Positions 1 to 6,917 of a stretch of 64,000 nucleotides of DNA are shown piece after piece. The notes below the pieces were generated by a model, which saw only the letters and a list, made by a program, of their open reading frames with translations, did no database searches and had not been told where the DNA came from. Each line of letters starts with the position of its first letter. Position 1 is the stretch's first letter. Source of the stretch: CAYVQF01 sp964454015 (GTDB taxonomy: Bacteria; Myxococcota_A; Bradymonadia; UBA4248); the NCBI GenBank assembly GCA_964454015.1, contig CAYVQF010000010.1:47554-111553 (forward strand), written 5' to 3'. The position numbers were made by a program, and so were the translations under genes.

Positions 1-672
1 TGGTTCTGGGCCTTTCACGCCCATCGCAGCGGCACCAGCCCTACACTCTATGCGACCTTCTGGAACCAAGCCGTGCGCTGGCTCATTGGCGACCCGGAGC
101 TGCGCTTACTCCGTCTCGAAGCCTCACTGGCTACGGCACAACCCCAACAGGCGCTGCAGCTCCACCTCGAAGCCTTCGACAGCGACTATAGCCCTCGCGC
201 TGGCGCCACGGGCCTGCTCCACCTCTATCATCGACCCTTCGCGTCAGCCCCAGACCACCCCACTCCGCAGCCCCTGCAAAGCTGGCCCATCACGACTGGC
301 GCCGACGGCCGCTTCACCGCGACCTTCACCCCAAGCGAAGAGGGCATTTATCGCGCTGAGGCCGTGCTCACTGAGGGCAACCACAGCCTCAGCGACCACG
401 ACACCTTCATCGTCTTTGCCCGCAGCAAAGAACATCGCCTCAGCCCCCCCAGCCCCCTGCTCCGGCACATCGCCACAGCCACAGGCGGCCGCTATCTCGT
501 CCCGCCTGTCGACACCTCGACCCTCCTCGACTTGCCGCGCCACCCACCGCGACTGAGCGCCGTCACCCACCACCAACTCCGCCGCCTCTGGCACCAAGCG
601 TGGGCCATGGCCGCCTTCATCTCCTTGCTCTTGCTCGAATGGCTGCTCCGCCGCCGCTGGGGCCTCCGCTAG
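1..672 (+). CDS. C-terminal part of a probable glutamine-amidotransferase-like membrane protein (5' truncated by window)
   Basis: The reading frame is open from base 1, so the gene begins upstream of the window and only the last 223 residues are visible. The N-terminal visible part reads FWNQAVRWLIGDPELRLLR, which resembles the segment following the amidotransferase/VWA-like part in large bacterial membrane proteins of the PF07090 type. A beta-rich region follows (about residues 35-140, ending in a GIYRAEAV-type strand). Near the C-terminus there is one hydrophobic segment (AAFISLLLLEWLL) followed by Arg residues, typical of a membrane anchor with a short cytoplasmic tail. Such proteins often sit in aerotolerance (Bat/MoxR-like) gene clusters, but that neighbourhood lies outside the window. 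The family call is by pattern only, and the function is unknown. Confidence 0.6.
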   Translation, partial: WFWAFHAHRSGTSPTLYATFWNQAVRWLIGDPELRLLRLEASLATAQPQQALQLHLEAFDSDYSPRAGATGLLHLYHRPFASAPDHPTPQPLQSWPITTGADGRFTATFTPSEEGIYRAEAVLTEGNHSLSDHDTFIVFARSKEHRLSPPSPLLRHIATATGGRYLVPPVDTSTLLDLPRHPPRLSAVTHHQLRRLWHQAWAMAAFISLLLLEWLLRRRWGLR

Positions 673-852
673 AGCTCTCTGCATAGGCCCCTGCGGTCGC
701 AGCCCCAAGAAGCTCGGGCCCACCATGACGCGATGCGGCACTCCGCCTTGCTCGCCGCGCGACTTGGTGCTACCTGGTGAGGGGATGCGCCACCATCGGT
801 TGCGGCGCCGCGCCAAGGGAGGCACCACGCCTGCTGGAAGTGGGAGGAGAGC

Positions 853-2259
853 GTGCACACAGAGCACTTGAACATCGCCATCGCAGGCGCGACGGGCTTC
901 GTTGGGCGCGCCCTCATCGACGCACTCCTCGACGACAGCTCCCATCACCTCATCGCGCTGTCGCGCCGCGCCTTTGCCAGCAACCACCCGCGTCTCACCG
1001 TGCGCACCTGTGATCTCCTCGCCCTCGATCAGAGTGAGACGGCCTTGCAAGGGGCCGACCTCGCAGTCTACCTCATCCACGCCATGTGGCCCCAGGAGCA
1101 GCTCCGCCAAGGCAGCTTTGCCGACTGCGATCTCCTCGCCGCCGACAACTTCGCCCGTGCCGCGCGGCAGGCCGGCGTCAAACGCATCGTCTTCCTCAGC
1201 GGCTTGCAGCCCGATCTCCCCAAGCGCTCACTCCACCTGCGCTCGCGCCTCGAGGTCGAAGGGGCCCTCGCCTCCCACCATGTGCCCCTCACGGTCCTGC
1301 GCGCCGGTATCATCCTCGGGGCCGGTGGCTCCTCTTTCCAGATCTTCACCCGCCTGGTGCAGCGCTTCCCAGCCATCCCGCGTTTCCCAGAACTCGAGAG
1401 CCGCACCCAACCCATCGCCCTCGACGACACCATTCGCCTCTTGCGCTACGTCATCGACCACCCCGTGACGGCAAACCGCACCTACGACATTGGCGGCCCT
1501 GACGTCATGACCTACACCGAGATGTTAGAGGCTTGCGCCCAGGTCATGGGCCTCCGTCGCCTCAAGGTGCCCATCCCCTGGGCTAAAGCACAGCACTTCG
1601 GCGCGGCCGTCTCCCACTTCACCCACACCCCCAAAGAGCTGGTCGAGCCGCTGCTCGAAAGCCTGGCCTACCCCATGGTCGCCAAAGACCACGACCTCCA
1701 GGACATGGCCGCCTTCGACGCCATGCCCTTCACCGAGGCCCTCAAACGCGCCCTGGACCCAGCCAACGCCGCTCCCAGACCACACCTTCTCCCGCCTGTC
1801 GCCCCACATGCCCCCAAACGGGCGCTCTTTGCCGTCCATCGCCTACAACAGAGCCCACGACGCACCGCCTTGGCCTTCGCCAAGCTCTACATGCAGTGGC
1901 TGCCACGCTACATCAGCCCCCCCCTCTTCGCTGAGCATCGCCCGGGAACCGAGGTGATTCTGCGGGTGCGCACCCTGGGGATGCCCCTGCTGCGCCTTGA
2001 ACTCGACGACCGCCACACCGAGCCCAGCAGCGCCAGCCTGCAGGTCACCGGCGGACTCCTCGCCCCGCAACAGCAAGGCCGGTTGAACTTTCGCATCGCT
2101 GGCGCAGCCGAACACGGACAAGCTCTGCTGGCCGTCGTCGACGGCTACAAACCCCTGCTCCCATGGGAACTCTATCGCTTCACCCAGGCCCCCATGCACG
2201 CCCGCACCATGGAAGCCTTCGCGCGCTTTCTCCGTGAAGCCACCGCCAAAGACGGCTAG
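853..2259 (+). CDS. NAD(P)-binding SDR-family protein with C-terminal DUF2867-like domain
   Basis: This is a 468-residue cytoplasmic protein. The N-terminal half is an atypical short-chain dehydrogenase of the NDUFA9/YfcH-like kind. It has a GATGFVG nucleotide-binding loop at about residues 12-18, a KRIVFLSGLQP strand, and a TVLRAGIILGAGGSSF segment typical of these epimerase-like folds. From about residue 330 a second domain with the look of DUF2867 (polyketide-cyclase-like fold) runs to the end, a fusion known from bacterial SDR proteins. The start is GTG with GGGAGGAGA just upstream at 841-849. The substrate is unknown. It stands alone, convergent with the aldolase gene; a weak hairpin (GGCGC...GCGCC, 2260-2279) follows the stop codon. 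Confidence 0.8.
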   Translation: MHTEHLNIAIAGATGFVGRALIDALLDDSSHHLIALSRRAFASNHPRLTVRTCDLLALDQSETALQGADLAVYLIHAMWPQEQLRQGSFADCDLLAADNFARAARQAGVKRIVFLSGLQPDLPKRSLHLRSRLEVEGALASHHVPLTVLRAGIILGAGGSSFQIFTRLVQRFPAIPRFPELESRTQPIALDDTIRLLRYVIDHPVTANRTYDIGGPDVMTYTEMLEACAQVMGLRRLKVPIPWAKAQHFGAAVSHFTHTPKELVEPLLESLAYPMVAKDHDLQDMAAFDAMPFTEALKRALDPANAAPRPHLLPPVAPHAPKRALFAVHRLQQSPRRTALAFAKLYMQWLPRYISPPLFAEHRPGTEVILRVRTLGMPLLRLELDDRHTEPSSASLQVTGGLLAPQQQGRLNFRIAGAAEHGQALLAVVDGYKPLLPWELYRFTQAPMHARTMEAFARFLREATAKDG

Positions 2260-2327
2260 GGCGCCCAGAGCAGCGCGCCTTCCTTCCCCCCCCAAGGCTT
2301 AGCGACGCTACAGCCCACTTGCTTGAA

Positions 2328-3293
2328 CTAGGCCTTGCCGGCCGAGCCGAGCACGTGAATGCACTTGTGCTTGTAGAGCTCCTTGAGGGCATCCCGCGCC
2401 GGACCAAGGTACTTGCGCGGATCGAACTCACCCGGCTTCTGCGCCATCACCCGCCGAATGGCCGCGGTCATCGCCAAGCGGCCATCGGAGTCGATGTTGA
2501 TCTTGCAAACCGCGCTGCGGGCCGCATCCCGAAGCTGCTCCTCAGAGATACCAATGGCGTTGTCCAGCTTCCCGCCATAGGTGTTGATTTCCTCTACCAA
2601 ATCAGCAGGAACCGACGATGATCCGTGCAACACGATGGGGAAACCGGGGATGCGCCGCTCGATCTCCCGCAAGATGTCGATGCGAATCTTGGGATCCGTG
2701 CCCGGTTTGAATTTGAACGCGCCATGGCTCGTGCCAATGGAGATGGCCAGCGAGTCGACCCCCGTGCGCTTGGTAAAATCTTCCACTTGGTCCGGCTGGG
2801 TGTAGACGTGCTCTTCGGCGTGGACGTCGTCCTCGATCCCCGCCAACACACCGAGCTCACCTTCCACAGTGACATCGTGCGCATGCGCCAACTTCACCAC
2901 TTCCCGGGTCAAAGCGATGTTCTCCTCATAGGCCAGGTGCGAGCCATCGATCATCACCGACGAAAAACCCGTCTCGATGCAGCTCTTGCACAAGTCAAAG
3001 GAGTCACCGTGATCCAAGTGCAGCGCAATGGGAATGGCGCACCCCAAATCCTGAGCGTACTCCACCGCCCCACGCGCCAAGTGGCGCAAGAGGATCTGGT
3101 TGGCGTACTTGCGCGCCCCCGAAGACACCTGCAAAATTACGGGCGAACGCACCTCGACGCAGGCCTGGATGATCGCCTGCAACTGCTCAAGATTGTTAAA
3201 ATTATAGGCTGGTATCGCATAGCCACCAGCCACGGCTTGGGCAAAAAGGTCTCGTGTGTTGACCAGACCCAGTTCTTTGTAACTAATACCCAT
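2328..3293 (-). CDS. fba: Class II fructose-1,6-bisphosphate aldolase
   Basis: This 321-residue cytoplasmic enzyme catalyses reversible cleavage of fructose 1,6-bisphosphate to dihydroxyacetone phosphate and glyceraldehyde 3-phosphate. Class II zinc aldolase signatures are all visible: AIPAYNFNN near residue 27, the catalytic and zinc segment LHLDHGDS (D94, H95), VMIDGSH, VEGELGVLAG with its acidic residues, ISIGTSHGAFK with a zinc His, and VLHGSSSVP with another. A Shine-Dalgarno AAGGAG lies 5 bases before the ATG. The gene appears monocistronic, with a perfect TTGACA -35 box about 120 bases upstream. Length and motifs fit an intact enzyme of the GatY/KbaY/Fba superfamily. A tagatose-bisphosphate aldolase role cannot be excluded, but with no sugar-catabolic neighbours a glycolytic role is more likely. 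Confidence 0.95.
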   Translation of the reverse strand: MGISYKELGLVNTRDLFAQAVAGGYAIPAYNFNNLEQLQAIIQACVEVRSPVILQVSSGARKYANQILLRHLARGAVEYAQDLGCAIPIALHLDHGDSFDLCKSCIETGFSSVMIDGSHLAYEENIALTREVVKLAHAHDVTVEGELGVLAGIEDDVHAEEHVYTQPDQVEDFTKRTGVDSLAISIGTSHGAFKFKPGTDPKIRIDILREIERRIPGFPIVLHGSSSVPADLVEEINTYGGKLDNAIGISEEQLRDAARSAVCKINIDSDGRLAMTAAIRRVMAQKPGEFDPRKYLGPARDALKELYKHKCIHVLGSAGKA

Positions 3294-3390
3294 GGAAACT
3301 CCTTCTCGCGATGCCCTGCCACCTCGAATGAGATCACAGCGCTGATTGAACCGGCCAAGCCGGCAAGCGCCCTAGCTCTGTCACGTCTCG

Positions 3391-3417
3391 ATTATTGCCA
3401 CTGCGCGCCCCTGTCAA
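3391..3417 (-). promoter_or_regulatory. Putative sigma-70 promoter for fba
   Basis: Read on the minus strand: TTGACA (3417-3412), a 15-base spacer, then AATAAT (3396-3391). The -35 matches consensus fully and the -10 matches 5 of 6, though the spacer is short. It leaves a leader of about 90 bases before the fba ATG. That leader contains a small hairpin, CCGGC-caa-GCCGG, at 3351-3363. Confidence 0.5.
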
Positions 3418-3489
3418 CGCCCCACAGCGATGCGACACCCTCTTCCCTGAGCCCCCTCGACAAAGCAACCCCAAGCGCCCCCGCGACCA

Positions 3490-5724
3490 TCATGGACTCT
3501 GGCCATCGAAAAGCTGGCGCTGCTTGATCTCCTTCTCCAATTGCTGCCGCACCACGCTCAGCGCAGGATCACGCGCCGAAAGCTCGAACGCGCGCCCCCG
3601 CTCTACATAGCGCAAGGCCTCGTCACTGCGCCCAAGCTGGAGGTAGAAACGCGCCATCTGGTAGTCCGTCAGCGCCGTGTTCAAGTCATCGGCCACCGAC
3701 ACGAAGAGCTCACGAGCGATGCTCAGACGCTCCCAAGTCCCGGCCCCCTCGGTCGCCACCTGGGCGCCAGCCAAAGCCCGCCGCGCTAGGCGGACCCGCA
3801 GATCCAAGGTCGCCAACAAGTTCACATAGTCCGCCGCATAAGGACCGTCGTAGAGTCCCAAACCATGGGCCAAACGATAGTCCTCCAGCGCATCCAGCAC
3901 CGCCAAAAAACGGTGCCGACGGCGCGCCGTATGGGCAAAAGCCACACTCTGCGTCAACAGGCGCTCTCCCAAGCCAGGCTGGGCATGCATCACCCCCTGA
4001 CCGCTGTGCAGCAACAAGTGCGCTGCCACCCCTGGTGCCCCCAGCCCATCCAGTGATCGCACCACCTCGAGCAGCGAGGCGCTCAAGCTGCGCTCCACCT
4101 GAAAACGCGCCAGCAAATCATAACACTCCACCAGCAAAGCCCAGTAGGCGCCCAGCGACTCCGCCGCCCCCATGGCCTGCGCCAGCGCCTCCGGGCTCAA
4201 CACCTCACCGCGATGCCACGCCAGGCGCATGTCCAACAGCACCTGGGCCAGCTTGTCTCCTCCGCGCCGCAGATCTTGCGTCTGAAGCCAGCGCTCCCGC
4301 CAACGCTCGGCGTCGCGCCACCGGTGCCGTCGCCCCAAGGTCTCCGCGGCCAGCGCATAGGTCTCGGGCCGCAACCGCCCCCCCCGGTGCACCACCTCTT
4401 CGAGCTGCGCCACCACCTCCTCCACCTCGTCCCCGGCCCCCCCCTGGACCAAAGCCGCCAACAACGCCTCAAGCGCCCCAACCTGCTCTGCTCCCTCCCA
4501 ATACGACCACGCCCCGCGAATGTCCAAGAGGGTCTCCAACCACCAATCGGGCCGCCGCAGCCGCAACCACAGCCCCGCGACCTCGGGAATGAGGCGCTGC
4601 CATACCGCAAAATCTCGCCCCCGCACCATCCCCTCCAGCACATAGCCCGCCAGCACATCATCTCCCCGCAGCAGGGCAATCTCCACCAACAAGCGTTCGA
4701 CCCAGAGCGCGTCGTCCAGCCCGTTCCCCACGTAGTGCGCCCGCCCCACGTCCAAATCCCCGTCGAGGCGGCCGCGTTGCGAGACGAAATACCAATGGCC
4801 ATCGGCGCCGCTAAAGAGCACCAAGGTCACCGCCCTGGTCTGAATCCCGGCGATGCGCCGCAGGGCATCATCCCGCCCCATCCCAACCGCATCTTGAATC
4901 ACCTCCACATCCGTCCAGCCCAGCCCCTCCAGACGCGAAGCCAAGCCCTGCACCACCCCCTCACTCAAAGCGCGGCCTTGGACGTCCTCCCCTTGCACGC
5001 TCACCACCACCTGCACAGGAACGCTCTCCTTCTCTTGCGCCCCCAGCAACAGCAACACGTCACCCGCCTCGACCTCGCCGACCAGCAGGTGGACCGTACT
5101 CGTAAAGGGATCCTGCGCCCGCAGCGCCACCAAACCCACCACCTGCGACCCCAAGCGAGGACCCAGGCGCGGCTCGCGCATGACCCCGTAGAGCTCCTGA
5201 CCCGTCACCCAGTCAGCGCTCCCCACGGGCACCACCATCCGCTCCCCTTCCAAGCCCACCGTCTGCAAACGCTTGGTCACACTGGGCAAGGCCGACCAAC
5301 CCACCTCCCGCGGTTGCAACACCTCACTGCGCAGCGAATCCACGACCGCCAGCACCTCGAGTCGCGCCCACTGACCGGAACGCTCGGCGACACGCCCCAC
5401 CAACAGCGCCGGCTCTCCCTCATGCGCCGGCCACTGCTGCCCCGGGTGGCCCGCCACCCAAGCCCCCACGGCATACGAAGCATCGGGCCGCAGCCCAACC
5501 ACATAGGCCGCAGGTGCCACAAAGACCACCCCAGGCTCAGTCGCGCTCAACACGTGCGCCGGCGGCGCAAAAGCACGACTGAACGACGAGCGGCTCTCCT
5601 GCACCGCGGGCCCACAGCCACTCAAAACCCACAGCAACACCCCAGCAACACCCAAAACCCCCAGCCACCCCCAGCCGCGACACCAACCCCACCCACCACA
5701 ACCTGATGCTCCTCGCCTCCCCAT
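3490..5724 (-). CDS. Large TPR-like lipoprotein of unknown function
   Basis: This 744-residue protein starts at the ATG at 5724, preceded by AGGAAGGGAG two bases away. An in-frame ATG ten codons upstream (5754) would overlap the previous gene and has no better site. The N-terminus is a Gly/Trp-rich signal peptide ending in the lipobox LSGC, so it should be a lipidated envelope protein. Residues about 40-330 are beta-rich, with no domain I recognise. From about residue 340 to the end it is helical with repeated 34-residue-like units (for example YALAAETLGRRHRWRDAERWRERW and ARFYLQLGRSDEALRYVERGRAFELS) typical of tetratricopeptide repeats. It follows a second lipoprotein gene by 13 bases, probably in one operon. 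Function unknown; a scaffolding role in the envelope is inference. Confidence 0.8.
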   Translation of the reverse strand: MGRRGASGCGGWGWCRGWGWLGVLGVAGVLLWVLSGCGPAVQESRSSFSRAFAPPAHVLSATEPGVVFVAPAAYVVGLRPDASYAVGAWVAGHPGQQWPAHEGEPALLVGRVAERSGQWARLEVLAVVDSLRSEVLQPREVGWSALPSVTKRLQTVGLEGERMVVPVGSADWVTGQELYGVMREPRLGPRLGSQVVGLVALRAQDPFTSTVHLLVGEVEAGDVLLLLGAQEKESVPVQVVVSVQGEDVQGRALSEGVVQGLASRLEGLGWTDVEVIQDAVGMGRDDALRRIAGIQTRAVTLVLFSGADGHWYFVSQRGRLDGDLDVGRAHYVGNGLDDALWVERLLVEIALLRGDDVLAGYVLEGMVRGRDFAVWQRLIPEVAGLWLRLRRPDWWLETLLDIRGAWSYWEGAEQVGALEALLAALVQGGAGDEVEEVVAQLEEVVHRGGRLRPETYALAAETLGRRHRWRDAERWRERWLQTQDLRRGGDKLAQVLLDMRLAWHRGEVLSPEALAQAMGAAESLGAYWALLVECYDLLARFQVERSLSASLLEVVRSLDGLGAPGVAAHLLLHSGQGVMHAQPGLGERLLTQSVAFAHTARRRHRFLAVLDALEDYRLAHGLGLYDGPYAADYVNLLATLDLRVRLARRALAGAQVATEGAGTWERLSIARELFVSVADDLNTALTDYQMARFYLQLGRSDEALRYVERGRAFELSARDPALSVVRQQLEKEIKQRQLFDGQSP

Positions 5725-5737
5725 CACTCCCTTCCTC

Positions 5738-6415
5738 TCAAGGCTCATCGCCATAACGCCGCCGCCATGACTCAGCCATCACCGCGTCGATCTCCGGCAC
5801 GACCGCCCTGGCCACACCCAAGTCGAAAACCTCATACACCATACCATCGGGCTTCGCCTGAACAACCTGACCCTGCTCCCGCAACCACCACCCCGTCCAC
5901 GCCTCGCTCTGCTGACCCCTCCCATAACGCGCCTGCCACTGCTGCAGCCGCCCCCCTCCCGGCGTCCGGTAATGCACCACCACCCCCACCAAATGCTCTG
6001 CAAAGAAGGTCAGCGTCATCGCCCCCACCTCAGACCGCCCCAAAGGCTCCAAGGTCTGAATCCGCACCGCCACCGACTGCCCCCGCAACATCCGCTGCTC
6101 CCGCTGGCTACCCTGCATCCGAATCAGCCGCGCCGCCAAGGCCGCCTCGATGAGCGCCTGCGCCTCCGTCCAGGACAAACCCGGCGCAATGGCCAGCGCC
6201 CCACCCTCGGCCAAGGCATAGACCCCCACCGCATCGATCGCCTCAGCCTCTGGCAACACCACGGCCTCAGTGCCCTTTTCTGATTCCACCTGCCCTGGGC
6301 GTGCGCGCTCCCCTGGACCGTCGCTGCCCTCGCAAGCCCCCCCTAGCAGCGCCAACAACGCCACACCCGCAACCACCCTCGGCCAACCTCGACCCCGCCC
6401 CGGCTTCGCCACCAT
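5738..6415 (-). CDS. Hypothetical lipoprotein
   Basis: This 225-residue protein has a signal peptide (RVVAGVALLALL) and lipobox LGGAC near residue 28, so it is probably exported and lipidated. The start is the ATG at 6415 with AGGAGGT four bases upstream; an adjacent GTG at 6412 is an equally spaced alternative. The frame stays open further upstream, but that would run into the tRNA-Pro gene on the other strand. The mature part begins with an acidic linker, then an alpha/beta region (about residues 75-225) containing EAQALIEAALAARLIRMQGSQ and a TLTFFAEHLVGVVVHYR strand pair. I recognise no family. It precedes the large TPR-like lipoprotein, and the two are likely co-transcribed. Confidence 0.75.
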   Translation of the reverse strand: MVAKPGRGRGWPRVVAGVALLALLGGACEGSDGPGERARPGQVESEKGTEAVVLPEAEAIDAVGVYALAEGGALAIAPGLSWTEAQALIEAALAARLIRMQGSQREQRMLRGQSVAVRIQTLEPLGRSEVGAMTLTFFAEHLVGVVVHYRTPGGGRLQQWQARYGRGQQSEAWTGWWLREQGQVVQAKPDGMVYEVFDLGVARAVVPEIDAVMAESWRRRYGDEP

Positions 6416-6502
6416 GCGCACCTCCTCGTCTAGCCATAACACAGCTCGCGCCCTCACGACACGGAGAGACCGGCCGCTGCACAAAAAGCGCCGCATAGGG
6501 AC

Positions 6503-6531
6503 TTGACAGCACCGCCCTGGTCGAGTAAAAG
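6503..6531 (+). promoter_or_regulatory. Promoter of the tRNA-Pro gene
   Basis: TTGACA at 6503-6508, a 17-base spacer, then TAAAAG at 6526-6531. The -35 matches consensus fully. Transcription would start only a few bases before the mature tRNA 5' end, typical of a short-leader tRNA unit. The sequence lies between the divergent lipoprotein gene and the tRNA. Confidence 0.7.
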
Positions 6532-6542
6532 CCCAAGTCGAC

Positions 6543-6616
6543 CGGGGCGTGGCGCAGCCTGGTAGCGCACTTGCATGGGGTGCAAGTGGTCGCAGGTTCA
6601 AATCCTGTCGCCCCGA
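6543..6616 (+). tRNA. tRNA-Pro (anticodon GGG)
   Basis: The 74-base sequence folds into a full cloverleaf. The acceptor stem CGGGGCG (6543-6549) pairs with CGCCCCG (6609-6615), followed by discriminator A. The D-arm is GGCGC-AGCCTGGTA-GCGC. The anticodon stem CTTGC/GCAAG encloses the loop ATGGGGT, giving anticodon GGG after the conserved T. The T-arm is GCAGG-TTCAAAT-CCTGT. CCA is not encoded (CTC follows), so it must be added by nucleotidyltransferase. The gene is flanked by its own promoter and a strong terminator, so it is a single-tRNA transcription unit. Confidence 0.95.
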
Positions 6617-6620
6617 CTCA

Positions 6621-6665
6621 AAAAAGAAGCCCGATGGATCACATCCATCGGGCTTCTTTTTTTTC
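6621..6665 (+). terminator. Strong intrinsic terminator after tRNA-Pro
   Basis: The sequence at 6621-6639 (core GAAGCCCGATGGAT) is perfectly complementary to 6643-6661, leaving a 3-base CAC loop, and the 3' arm runs into eight T residues (6657-6664). The A-run on the left side gives a bidirectional terminator that could also end transcription of the yacG-like gene arriving from the right on the minus strand. Confidence 0.95.
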
Positions 6666-6694
6666 TTGTCCCATCCCGAACACCGGCGCCGCCC

Positions 6695-6916
6695 TCAGCC
6701 CTCGCCATCGCCCCCCGGCATCCACAGCCGCACCACCGCCTCGGCCTCGTCTGCCGTCACGGGCGCCGTCGCCACGCGATACTCCCCCGAGAGCCACTTG
6801 CTCAGATCCTGCAGACGACACCGGCGCGAACAAAAGGGCAGCAATGCCAAGTCCATATCACTTGGATAGGGGCGCTGACACCACGCGCACCGTCCCTGAC
6901 CAGAGGCCGTTCCCAT
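6695..6916 (-). CDS. yacG: YacG-like zinc-binding protein (DNA gyrase inhibitor family)
   Basis: This 73-residue protein has the four-cysteine zinc knuckle and core of the YacG family: CAWCQRPY, then LLPFCSRRCRLQDLSKWLSGEYRV. The family pattern is CxxC...PFCSxRCxxxDLxxWxxexY. YacG of E. coli binds GyrB and inhibits gyrase activity; the same role here is by homology. The start is the ATG at 6916, one base after the lon stop codon (TGA-G-ATG), with a GGAG Shine-Dalgarno inside the end of lon, so translation should be coupled to lon. The acidic C-terminus (ADEAEAVVRLWMPGGDGEG) is typical. Linkage to lon instead of coaE or zapD is unusual. The terminator at 6621-6661 lies downstream. Confidence 0.85.
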   Translation of the reverse strand: MGTASGQGRCAWCQRPYPSDMDLALLPFCSRRCRLQDLSKWLSGEYRVATAPVTADEAEAVVRLWMPGGDGEG

Positions 6917-6917
6917 C

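Noticed and set aside
2260..2280. Intrinsic terminator after the SDR gene
   Set aside because: The GGCGC/GCGCC hairpin has only five pairs, a large loop and a C-rich instead of T-rich tail; not convincing enough to list.
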